From positions 62,001 to 126,000 of the forward strand of contig NZ_JAINVG010000007.1 of assembly GCF_020400725.1 (NCBI RefSeq): 64,000 nt of DNA, in the 5' to 3' direction. Position numbers and translations under genes: made by a program. This DNA comes from Streptomyces sp. NK15101. GTDB lineage: Bacteria > Actinomycetota > Actinomycetes > Streptomycetales > Streptomycetaceae. Shown here piece by piece: positions 1-6,660 of this stretch; positions within the stretch are counted from its first letter, which is position 1; the number at the start of each line of letters is the position of its first letter. The notes beneath the pieces were generated by a model. It did not search any database, had not been told where the DNA came from, and saw nothing but the letters and a program-made list of their open reading frames with translations.

Positions 1-269
1 GCCGCGTACACCGGCCTCCCCGCTGCTTCGGAGCCCCGCACTTCGGCTGGGTCATCCTCTCTCCTCTTCCTTCCGGGAACCCGTACGGACCCTGGCAGCA
101 TCCAGCCGATGTAGTGGTCAGGGAAGGCGCATACGGGTGCACAGTGAGGCACACGGCTCCGGAGGGCGCGTGCGTCTGAGGCCTTTTTGCAGGTCAACGG
201 CCTACGATCTGTTGGCTACCTCTCGCCGGTCCACGAATAGGCCGCATCGCGCGAAGGGGCCGTTGCACC
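1..269. other. Left-edge stretch with no recognised gene
   Basis: I see no convincing gene here. One plus-strand frame is open from base 1 to a TAG at 112-114 but has no start in the window and its translation resembles nothing I know, so it could be the tail of a gene lying to the left or chance. I searched the stretch for a copy of the tRNA-Val 3' end, which would mark a left attachment site, and found none. Confidence 0.4.
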
Positions 270-758
270 TCACCAGGCAGTGATGTGGGCGCAGAGGCCG
301 CGCTGTTGATACCTGCCGGGCACGTCGGCCCCTACAGCCGCCCAGAATCCCTTGGAATCGCGGAGGTGCCCACCCAGGGTGTGCCACGACAGGCCTGAGT
401 TCTCGATCCGCAGCGCCGCGAGGCCAGCGGAGGCCAGACCGCATCGCTGGTACTCCGGCAGCGTGTAAGGCTGCTCGACCCACCCAAGCTGACAGTCCTG
501 GCAAACCTGGTAATCGACGCTGAACGCGGCCTCGCCATTCAGATTGGCGGCACGTTCACGCCAGCCGTGACGTTCCCCAGAGACGGTGTCCTGCCAAGGC
601 GTGTCTAACTTCGGCTCGTTGGCCCACCCGCGCCGTCGCCCGAACCGCCCGCGGCTCACCCGCTGCAGCACGTCGAGCCAACGCTCGCGCCCCAACGCCC
701 GCCCCACCTCGTTAGCCCGGCCGGCCAACTGCCGTGCTGCCCTCTGGTCGATGGTCAT
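270..758 (-). CDS. GNAT-like acetyltransferase family protein
   Basis: This 162-aa protein resembles small Streptomyces proteins annotated as GNAT-family N-acetyltransferases; that is recognition by eye. A CxxC pair lies at residues 86-89. It is followed by a segment (YQRCGLASAGLAAL, about 103-116) placed like the acetyl-CoA loop of GNAT enzymes, then HTLGGH and a GFWAAVGA helix. The ATG at 758 was chosen because a GAAGGGGG ribosome site lies just upstream; an open extension to 929 lacks such a site and has non-coding composition. No substrate can be read from the sequence. It diverges from the gene pair starting at 1099, with 340 bases between. Confidence 0.7.
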   Translation of the reverse strand: MTIDQRAARQLAGRANEVGRALGRERWLDVLQRVSRGRFGRRRGWANEPKLDTPWQDTVSGERHGWRERAANLNGEAAFSVDYQVCQDCQLGWVEQPYTLPEYQRCGLASAGLAALRIENSGLSWHTLGGHLRDSKGFWAAVGADVPGRYQQRGLCAHITAW

Positions 759-1098
759 GCCCCCTTCGTTCCCGCTCCGGACCCGAGGCGGCCATGCCCG
801 CCACTCAGGCGCTCCAACGCCCATGCCTAGGATCTCGGCCCGCGACCCTGAGATACAGACACTGCAACGCCCCTGCCGTTCGCACTCCCCTCGCTCGCCA
901 CCCACAGCGTCGACCCGCCTGCACGACATGACAGATAGTCACTGTCAGACCTCCTCGGCATACTTGAACTGAAGCAAGAGGGCTGTCGCGTTGCAGCACG
1001 TCAAGAGGCTTGCACGGCATCCATCATCGAACATAAAATCGAACATGCAGGCGCGGGAATCGATAGCACGGAGGGCGAGTTGGCACTAACATGACGTC
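759..1098. promoter_or_regulatory. Divergent intergenic region with candidate operators
   Basis: The 340 bases between the GNAT-like gene and the 1099 gene hold no gene I would defend. An inverted repeat TGACAG-N7-CTGTCA lies at 929-947. The nonamer ATCGAACAT occurs twice, at 1026-1034 and 1038-1046, exactly 12 bases apart, which would place both copies near the same DNA face. A GGAGGG at 1070-1075 precedes a TTG-started four-codon frame (1080-1094), possibly a leader. I infer control sites for one or both flanking genes. Confidence 0.35.
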
Positions 1099-1103
1099 AT
1101 GTT
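1088..1103. repeat. 16-bp perfect palindrome across a start codon
   Basis: AACATGACGTCATGTT equals its own reverse complement. It contains the ATG at 1099 that opens the 305-aa gene. A stop codon lies in the same frame at 1087, so the gene cannot start further upstream. The site could be an operator over the transcription or translation start, or a hairpin in the mRNA 5' end. Confidence 0.6.
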
Positions 1104-2016
1104 GAAGCGAAGTCTCATATTCCACCGCTGGGGTTCATTGCCCGGCAAGCCCGACTTCAGCCCGCGCGACACGGCATCACGTCTCATAGCGGAGGTTGCC
1201 GCTAACAGTGATTTCGCAATACTCGACTCTGGTGACGCCGTGACTGCTGTAGAGGTTGTCGAGGTGGGATCAGGGGATGGTCCGACCAACCTGAGGCTCT
1301 TTGCCTTGCGGGGAGCGGATAATCGCCCATTCAAGTGGGACAGCACGGGGAGCGTAAGCCCGATCTCGTTGCGTGATCACGAATATCCGGCCGACGTGAG
1401 TCACGTTTCCCTGTGGCCTGACGGAGTCTGTGCACACGACTACGCCAAGGACGTTCCTCGGCTGTCGCGCCTTTCGCTCTTCCTTCGGCGCAAGCTTGCC
1501 ATCCATGCCACGTTCGACGCTCTGTACCGAGAGGACATGCTGGAGAAGCTGACGGCAATGAAGGGGCAGATGCGCTCCGTTGAAGTTGCAATGACGCGAC
1601 AGCACGGCGAGGGCTCGGGCGGCGGTGTATTCGGGACCCTCGTGCCAGAAAATTTCGGCCAGAGGGCGCCTTCCGTGCGATTCACACTTGGCATGGGTCG
1701 ATATGGGCCCCGTGACATGTACCTGGATGAGGAAACTGAAGAGCAGGTGTTTGCGTTGGCCGAGCAGGCTGACGACTTTGTGAGCAACATGATTATTCGA
1801 GGACGGAATCATTCGTCCGGGAGGGTCGAGACGGTTAATCTCCTGCATGAAAGGCTGCAGCTGCCTGCAGAGTTTCCGAGCAGTGCTTCCGTTTCTTCCA
1901 TGCCCGATCCCGGCGATGTTTTTCTGGCGCTCGATACTGCCTATAAAGAGCTGCAGCGAGATGGGAAGATCGCGTCTGCCGTGCAGGGGCAGAAGATGCG
2001 AGGCAAGGGTAGGTAA
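1099..2016 (+). CDS. Uncharacterised 305-aa soluble protein, first gene of a two-gene unit
   Basis: I do not recognise a named family with certainty. The protein has no signal peptide or membrane segment. A beta-rich N-terminal half contains a segment LRLFALRGADNRPFKWD (about 65-81) followed by SHVSLWPDGVCAHDY. A charged helical middle is followed by a Gly/Ser-rich turn, and the C-terminal tail is basic. Base composition is clearly less GC-rich than the chromosome: bases 1201-1260 contain 31 G/C of 60. Only ATG 1099 (or TTG 1102) is possible because of an upstream in-frame stop, and no good ribosome site precedes it. The next gene, a small membrane protein, begins 21 bases after the stop, so the two are probably one operon. 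Soluble-plus-membrane pairs of this size occur among phage-defence systems; that is analogy only. Confidence 0.65.
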   Translation: MLKRSLIFHRWGSLPGKPDFSPRDTASRLIAEVAANSDFAILDSGDAVTAVEVVEVGSGDGPTNLRLFALRGADNRPFKWDSTGSVSPISLRDHEYPADVSHVSLWPDGVCAHDYAKDVPRLSRLSLFLRRKLAIHATFDALYREDMLEKLTAMKGQMRSVEVAMTRQHGEGSGGGVFGTLVPENFGQRAPSVRFTLGMGRYGPRDMYLDEETEEQVFALAEQADDFVSNMIIRGRNHSSGRVETVNLLHERLQLPAEFPSSASVSSMPDPGDVFLALDTAYKELQRDGKIASAVQGQKMRGKGR

Positions 2017-2037
2017 CCGCTAAGGGAGGTGCCGCAA

Positions 2038-2541
2038 ATGCGGCGAGTGGGTCGGTGGATCGACAAGCACCTATGGACGCTCCCTTTCTTTGCATTTCTG
2101 TTGACTGGCGCCTCCCTCGTCGCAATACACTACTTTTACGCGAAGGAATTCTTCCTGGCGGCAGTCGAGACTGAGAATCGAAAAGAGATCTACTCGTCCT
2201 TGACCGGGTCGTCGAGCGGGTTGCTGGGTTTTGCTCTGGCTGCAGTGGCCATTATGGCTGCGTTCGGGAGGCGACCCACGTCTAGTCAGGAGGACCGTAG
2301 TCGCGAGAACCGGCTTGCCGACGCCCGGGTCGGGATAAGTAAGATTTTGCTGGCCACCAGCATTTTCCTCATGGCGATTCTGGTCACCGCCACGGTCGGC
2401 ATTGGGATTGACGATGGCAAGGTCGGAAGCTTCCCGATCACTACCATCATCGTTGCTTCAAGTGCCTCTAGTTTGATGGGCCTATTGGTAAGTGGTGCCG
2501 GCTTGACGCTCTCGCTCATGGAGAGAAGTCGTAGTACCTGA
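2038..2541 (+). CDS. Uncharacterised four-helix membrane protein, second gene of the unit
   Basis: The 167-aa product has four hydrophobic segments, roughly residues 14-32, 59-79, 102-124 and 135-159, with a charged cytoplasmic-looking stretch between the second and third. ATG 2038 is preferred because GGGAGG at 2024-2029 sits 8 bases upstream; a GTG at 2029 overlaps that site. It follows the 305-aa gene closely and shares its lower GC content, which suggests joint acquisition. No catalytic motif is visible. It could be a membrane anchor, a channel or a toxic effector partnered by the soluble protein; nothing in the sequence decides between these. Confidence 0.6.
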   Translation: MRRVGRWIDKHLWTLPFFAFLLTGASLVAIHYFYAKEFFLAAVETENRKEIYSSLTGSSSGLLGFALAAVAIMAAFGRRPTSSQEDRSRENRLADARVGISKILLATSIFLMAILVTATVGIGIDDGKVGSFPITTIIVASSASSLMGLLVSGAGLTLSLMERSRST

Positions 2542-3035
2542 CAGTTTCTTTCCGTGCTGAAATGCGTGGTTACAGGCCCACAGGCCCCGCCCGCCACTGC
2601 CCTGGCTCCCATCCCGTCTGCCGTCGACCCACGCATCGTGGAGCAGGCGCGGTGCCGGGCGTCCAGGTGGAGCGCCCAACTGGACGAACGACCTGGACGC
2701 CCGGTGCCGTGTCTGCTCGGCTCTGCCTGGGTCGACGGCAGACGGGATGGGAGTCCCCACCCGCCACACCCCACCGGCCGGCACCCGCCCACGGGCCCCC
2801 TCCATCCCGGAGCCTGAGCGCCCCCGCCGGAGGCATCGTCTTGAGCCGCACTCGCGTACCGCCTCGGCCGCATCGTGGGTTCGTCACCCATCAACCCGAG
2901 CCGTCAGGCGTGCGGCCGGCGGCCGGGCTGGAGCGGGGCGGAGACAGGAGCGCAGGCCCGGGCGACGGGCCGCGCGCGCCGCGCCGTGCGCGGCGGGTGC
3001 CTTGATGAAGTAGAGAAACTTTCACCGCGTTGCCC
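2542..3035. other. Gene-free stretch carrying a long palindrome
   Basis: Nothing in these 494 bases reads as a gene: the open frames are short, mutually overlapping and arginine/proline-rich, as expected from GC-rich non-coding DNA. The main content is the long inverted repeat at 2606-2753. The rest shows no recognisable motif. Confidence 0.6.
2606..2753. repeat. 148-bp imperfect palindrome with 63-bp arms
   Basis: Arms at 2606-2668 and 2691-2753 are inverted copies separated by a 22-base loop. The outer 26 bp (2606-2631 against 2728-2753) match perfectly, and the inner 14 bp (CCGGGCGTCCAGGT and its complement) also match perfectly; the middle has about a dozen mismatches. No flanking target duplication is evident. 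It could be a miniature inverted-repeat element, a strong bidirectional terminator or a structured RNA. Confidence 0.8.
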
Positions 3036-3266
3036 TCAGAGGGCGATCGGCTTGTAGGCCATGGCCTTCTCGACGACCTTCTCGGGAGTCAGCTCGTACT
3101 CAGGCCCCCAGAAGACGTAGTCGCTGATGTGTGGGCATGCAAGGCCCCATACGAGGCTGGCCAAGATCTCGGAGAACTCCTCTTCGGGCGTTTCCGGGTC
3201 CATAAGGCGTTGGACGAGAGGTATCGCTTCTTCGCGGGACATCCGCTCCGGCGGTTGCGCGATCAT
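3036..3266 (-). CDS. Bacteriocin (colicin E9-type) immunity-like small protein
   Basis: The 76-aa product contains SREEAIPLVQRLMD near its N-terminus and ends ACPHISDYVFWGPEYELTP...AMAYKPIAL. This is the pattern of the small acidic Streptomyces proteins annotated as e9imm or bacteriocin-immunity peptides. Known E9 immunity proteins bind and block nuclease toxins; whether this one has a toxin partner is unknown and none is seen nearby. The ATG at 3264-3266 overlaps the Nudix stop codon (ATGA), so the two are probably translationally coupled. A longer open frame to 3392 lies wholly inside the Nudix gene. Confidence 0.6.
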   Translation of the reverse strand: MIAQPPERMSREEAIPLVQRLMDPETPEEEFSEILASLVWGLACPHISDYVFWGPEYELTPEKVVEKAMAYKPIAL

Positions 3267-3718
3267 GGCTGTGTCGTCAGTTGGCGGCCATCGTGACTCC
3301 GAATATGGGGACCTGCCCCGTCCAGCGCATCCAGCAGCCGGATCGCGAAGACCTCGGCCATGCGCTCCTCGACCTCCGCCGGCGTGAGCCACTCAACTGC
3401 CGTCGACTCGTCCGACGTTCGCTCGGTACCGCCCGCGGGCTTGCATCGGAAGACCAGGGCAACGACACCCCTCGTGGTGTTCTTGTAGACCCCGGTCAGC
3501 TCGTCGACCTCGACACGGATACCGGTCTCTTCCCAGACCTCACGAACGACACCCACCTCCGGAGCCTCCGTGAGTTCGAGAACACCGCCCGGGAGCTCCC
3601 ACGTCCCGTTGTCGGCTCGCCGGATAGCGAGGAGGCGCCCGTCCTCTCGGACCACCGCTCCTGCCACAGACACGGAGTGCAGTGGCGTTGACTGGCCTTC
3701 GCGGGCGCTGTTACTCAT
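3263..3718 (-). CDS. Nudix hydrolase, Pif-like (transfer immunity) by position
   Basis: The 151-aa protein carries a perfect Nudix box (G-x5-E-x7-REVWEETGI) at about residues 45-67, so hydrolysis of a nucleoside-diphosphate-linked substrate is the family expectation. In pSAM2 a Nudix protein, Pif, sits beside the KorSA repressor gene and blocks redundant transfer between cells that already hold the element. Gene type and position match here, so a Pif role is likely but inferred. ATG 3718 was chosen because it lies next to the shared operator; upstream in-frame codons run into the divergent GntR gene. It is coupled to the immunity-like gene downstream. Confidence 0.75.
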   Translation of the reverse strand: MSNSAREGQSTPLHSVSVAGAVVREDGRLLAIRRADNGTWELPGGVLELTEAPEVGVVREVWEETGIRVEVDELTGVYKNTTRGVVALVFRCKPAGGTERTSDESTAVEWLTPAEVEERMAEVFAIRLLDALDGAGPHIRSHDGRQLTTQP

Positions 3719-3730
3719 GTACAGGAGCAT
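3713..3730. promoter_or_regulatory. Operator between Nudix and GntR genes
   Basis: ACTCATGTACAGGAG at 3713-3727 is repeated exactly at 4581-4595 in front of the transfer operon. The site overlaps the Nudix start codon and lies just upstream of the GntR start, so binding there could control both divergent genes. I infer it is a target of the GntR repressor. Confidence 0.6.
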
Positions 3731-3736
3731 AGGAGA

Positions 3737-4528
3737 GTGAAGAGGACTGTGGGAACTCCAGTAGGAGGTGGTCGGGCCGTACCTCGGTACGTGCAGATCG
3801 CCGATGAGATCGTTCAGCAGATCCGTGCGGGTGTCCTCAAGCCCGGCGAGATGGTGCCGAGCGAGTCGGAGCTCGTTGAACGCTATGGCGTCGCGGGCGG
3901 GACGATCCGCAAGGCCATGGTGGAGGTCAGAGCAAGCGGCCTGGTCGAAACCCGACACGGCAAGGGTTCGATGGTGAAGGACCGGCCGCCCGTACGGCTC
4001 CGCTCCTCAGATCGGTTCCGCGCGTCGCATCGCCGCGGCGGCAAGGCCGCCTACCTCGCCGAGTCCGAGCAGTCCGGCGCCACCGCGAAGGTGAGCGTCC
4101 TCTACATCGGCCCCATGGAGGCGCCGGCCGAGATCGCCGAACGTCTGGGCCTCGACGCTGGGACGAAGGTTCTCGCCCGCCGCCGTCTGTACTTCCGGAA
4201 CGGCACCCCGGTCGAAACAGCTTCCTCCTACCTGCCGTGGGACGTGGTCAAGGACATCCCGGAGCTGTTCGAGGAGAACCCGGGCCCTGGCGGCATCTAC
4301 GCCCGGCTCGAAGCTCAGGGCCACGTCTTCGCCGAGTTCGTGGAGACGCTCCAGGCTCGGCCGGCCACGAAGGCAGAGGCATCGGAACTCGCGCTGAGTC
4401 CTGGCGCTCCGGTGATCCACCTCCTCCGGAACGCGGTCACCGAGGAAGGACTCGTGGTCGAGGTCTGCGACACCCTCATGGCCGCTGACCAGTTCGTTTT
4501 CCAGTACCGCATCCCCGCCACGGACTGA
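3737..4528 (+). CDS. GntR/HutC-family repressor, KorSA-like
   Basis: The 263-aa protein has an N-terminal winged helix (about residues 15-82, with YVQIADEIVQQIRAG and ETRHGKGSMV) followed by a C-terminal UTRA ligand-binding domain (about 100-258) with RRRLYFRNGTPVETASSYLP. In pSAM2 the homologous KorSA represses the activator of transfer, excision and replication. Here the gene sits at the same place, divergent from the Nudix gene and upstream of the transfer genes, flanked on both sides by the same operator sequence. GTG 3737 was taken as the start because AGGAG lies immediately upstream. Confidence 0.85.
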   Translation: MKRTVGTPVGGGRAVPRYVQIADEIVQQIRAGVLKPGEMVPSESELVERYGVAGGTIRKAMVEVRASGLVETRHGKGSMVKDRPPVRLRSSDRFRASHRRGGKAAYLAESEQSGATAKVSVLYIGPMEAPAEIAERLGLDAGTKVLARRRLYFRNGTPVETASSYLPWDVVKDIPELFEENPGPGGIYARLEAQGHVFAEFVETLQARPATKAEASELALSPGAPVIHLLRNAVTEEGLVVEVCDTLMAADQFVFQYRIPATD

Positions 4529-4580
4529 CGTCGGCTCAACTCCGCGCAACCCGCTGCGATTTCTTCTTCGCGGCGGGTTG

Positions 4581-4660
4581 ACTCATGTACAGGAGTGCTG
4601 CACTCTTCTTCATGTCACTCCTATACAGGAGTGCACGAGCCGAGCCTCTATAGAGGAGTG
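4581..4660. promoter_or_regulatory. Cluster of three AGGAGTG operators before the transfer genes
   Basis: Three related sites occur in 80 bases: ACTCATGTACAGGAGTG (4581-4597), CACTCCTATACAGGAGTG (4616-4633, nearly a perfect palindrome) and CCTCTATAGAGGAGTG (4645-4660, with the perfect palindrome CCTCTATAGAGG at 4645-4656). The last one contains the ribosome-binding GAGGAG of the next gene, so repressor binding there could also affect translation initiation. The first matches the site at 3713. Confidence 0.65.
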
Positions 4661-4667
4661 ATCCACT

Positions 4668-5012
4668 GTGCGTCAGATCCCCGTCGACACCTCCACGGCC
4701 ATGGTGATGGTGGCCCAGCCCCCGACCCCGAAGATCGCGAACCGGCAGACCGGTGAGGTCGCCACCGACCGCGAGACCGGCGCGACCCTGATGACGATCG
4801 ACGTCATGTTCGTCATGGACAGCAACGCCGAAATCCTCAACCTGACCGTCCCGCAGACCGGCATCTCCGGCGAGCTGACCATGGGCACCCCGGTCGCCCT
4901 GACCGGCGTCGTCGCCCGGCCCTGGGAGAACGAGTTCAACGGCCAGAAGCGCCACGGCATCAGCTTCCGCGCCGTCGCCGTCACCTCCCTCACCGCCGCC
5001 CAGGCGGCCTGA
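4668..5012 (+). CDS. Conserved AICE protein preceding the transfer ATPase, function unknown
   Basis: This 114-aa soluble, beta-rich protein (MVMVAQPPTPKIANRQTGEV near the start, VALTGVVARPWENEF near the end) is of a type I associate with the position just upstream of the FtsK-like gene in Streptomyces elements. I know no function. Strand-rich order and the TLMTIDVMFVMD segment would fit a small OB-like fold, but that is a guess. GTG 4668 is preceded by GAGGAG at about 9 bases, inside the third operator. It ends 2 bases before the transfer gene start. Confidence 0.7.
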   Translation: MRQIPVDTSTAMVMVAQPPTPKIANRQTGEVATDRETGATLMTIDVMFVMDSNAEILNLTVPQTGISGELTMGTPVALTGVVARPWENEFNGQKRHGISFRAVAVTSLTAAQAA

Positions 5013-5014
5013 CC

Positions 5015-6370
5015 ATGACCGCGTTAACGATCACCCTCGCGCTGGTCGCCACGGTCGCGCTGCTGCTGCGGTGGCAGCGTCCGGCCTGGTACTGGATGAG
5101 CTTCGGCATCGGCCTCGCGATCGTGCGAGTCCTGGTCCGGTACTCGTCCGTTATGGACGCGTGCGGGCTGACCGTCCCGCCCTCGCGCTGGCGCCTAGCC
5201 CTGGCCCGGCTCACCGGCCGCCCCGTCCCGGACTCCCGGGCCCCTCGGATCCTCCGACTGCGGCCGACGCGGACGGGCCTGGTCCTTCGGGTGAAGCTCC
5301 GCCCGGGACAGGACGCCTTCGACTTCTCGGCCGCCTCGGACCGGCTCCGGCACTCGTTCGTCATGCGGAACGTCACCACCCGGGAGATCCGCTCGGGCGT
5401 GGTCGAACTGCGGATGACCGGCTACGACGTCCTCAAGCGTGTCCAGATGCCGGCCCTGCCGGGTGGTGGGGTGATGCGGGTGCCGGTCGCCCTGCGGGAG
5501 GACGGAGAGGTCTACTACCGCGACTATCGCCAGATCCCGCACGCCCTGAACGTCGGCGCCACCCAGTCCGGGAAATCCGTCTATCAACGCAACCTCGTCG
5601 CCGGCCTCGCCGCGCTCGATGTGGCCCTGGTCGGAATCGACTGCAAGCAAGGTGTTGAACTCGCCCCGCTCGCAAGAAGGTTCACGGCCCTGGCCGACAA
5701 CCCCGACACCGCCGCCGAACTCCTCGACGCCCTCGTCGGGCATATGGAGGACGTCTACCAGCTCATCCGGCGCGAGCAGCGGCTGAGCGCGGACATCCCG
5801 GACGCGGAGATCACCGCCGACATCTGGGACCTGCCCGACCACCTGCGGCCGACCCCGATCGTCCTGCTCGTCGACGAGGTCGCCGAACTCGCCCTCTTCG
5901 CCACGAAGGACGAGGAGAAGCGCCGGGACCGGATCGTCACCTCCCTCGTCCGGCTCTCCCAGCTCGGCCGCGCCGCGGGCATCTACCTGGAGATTTGCGG
6001 GCAGCGCTTCGGCTCCGAACTCGGCAAGGGCATCACCATGCTCCGCGCCCAGCTCACCGGCCGCACCGCCCACCGCGTCAACGACGAGACCTCCGCGAAC
6101 ATGGCCTTCGGGGACATCTCCCCGGACGCCGTCCTCGCCACCATCCAGATCCCCACCGACCGACCCGGCACCGCCGTCGTCGGCGACTCCTCCGGCGGCT
6201 GGGTCCGCATCCGCACCCCGCACCTCACCCTGCGACGGGCCGTGAACATCGCGAACGCTCAGGCTCACCGAACCCCGGAGATCCCCGCACTGGACGCCTT
6301 CCGGCCCGTCCTGCCGCCCCTGGCGAAGACCCCGGCACCGGCCGCCGCTACGGCTCCCGCGATCGCCTGA
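5015..6370 (+). CDS. FtsK/SpoIIIE-type conjugative DNA translocase (TraSA-like)
   Basis: The 451-aa protein has two N-terminal membrane helices (about residues 3-18 and 26-42) and a cytoplasmic motor domain with Walker A GATQSGKS (181-188) and Walker B PIVLLVDEVAEL (281-292). Streptomyces elements of this class move double-stranded DNA between mycelial cells with a single FtsK-like hexameric pump, and this is the element's only candidate. The C-terminal tail is Ala/Pro-rich. It directly follows the 114-aa gene (2-base gap), so both are presumably transcribed from the operator region at 4581-4660. Confidence 0.9.
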   Translation: MTALTITLALVATVALLLRWQRPAWYWMSFGIGLAIVRVLVRYSSVMDACGLTVPPSRWRLALARLTGRPVPDSRAPRILRLRPTRTGLVLRVKLRPGQDAFDFSAASDRLRHSFVMRNVTTREIRSGVVELRMTGYDVLKRVQMPALPGGGVMRVPVALREDGEVYYRDYRQIPHALNVGATQSGKSVYQRNLVAGLAALDVALVGIDCKQGVELAPLARRFTALADNPDTAAELLDALVGHMEDVYQLIRREQRLSADIPDAEITADIWDLPDHLRPTPIVLLVDEVAELALFATKDEEKRRDRIVTSLVRLSQLGRAAGIYLEICGQRFGSELGKGITMLRAQLTGRTAHRVNDETSANMAFGDISPDAVLATIQIPTDRPGTAVVGDSSGGWVRIRTPHLTLRRAVNIANAQAHRTPEIPALDAFRPVLPPLAKTPAPAAATAPAIA

Positions 6371-6388
6371 CCCACCCCGCTCCACGGC

Positions 6389-6409
6389 TGGCGTGACCGC
6401 CTCACGCCA
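6389..6409. terminator. Perfect 8-bp stem-loop after the transfer ATPase
   Basis: TGGCGTGA and TCACGCCA form a perfect stem around a 5-base loop, 18 bases after the translocase stop. There is no T-run. It could attenuate transcription into the spread genes or mark a DNA recognition site for the translocase. Confidence 0.35.
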
Positions 6410-6454
6410 CGTCCCTACCCCTCCCATGCCTGAAACCGAAAGGAGGTGCCCCCG

Positions 6455-6631
6455 ATGGCCGCTCGTAAGACCACCGCTCGGAAGGCCGCGCCGAAGAAGT
6501 GCCCCGACTGCACCGGCGCCGGTGAGACCGCCGAGACCGTACGCGTCGGCTCCCGCAAGCTCCGCGACACCGATCACCAGCAGGCCGCCCTGTGCCTGAC
6601 GTGCTTCGGCACCGGCGAAGCCACCACCTGA
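6455..6631 (+). CDS. Small zinc-ribbon-like protein with two CxxC motifs
   Basis: The 58-aa product begins with a Lys/Ala-rich stretch, followed by CPDCTGAGE and CLTCFGTGE, i.e. two CxxCxGxG-like motifs as in DnaJ zinc fingers. Zinc binding is likely; the partner is unknown. ATG 6455 has AAAGGAGG about 9 bases upstream. A second gene of the same design lies at 8751-8927 in the same element. Confidence 0.65.
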   Translation: MAARKTTARKAAPKKCPDCTGAGETAETVRVGSRKLRDTDHQQAALCLTCFGTGEATT

Positions 6632-6660
6632 CCCCGTCAATCAAGGAAGGAGGTACCGCG

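Noticed and set aside
586..972. 128-codon plus-strand frame over the GNAT-like gene
   Set aside because: Arg/Pro/Ser-rich antisense frame; the minus strand gives the recognisable protein with a ribosome site.
2554..3013. Several overlapping Arg/Pro-rich open frames on both strands
   Set aside because: They lie over the long palindrome and neighbouring GC-rich DNA, overlap each other and lack ribosome sites; treated as non-coding.
1..3700. Left attachment site of the integrative element
   Set aside because: I compared the region by eye with the tRNA-Val T-arm and acceptor sequence and found no match; a computed alignment would be needed to exclude a short core.
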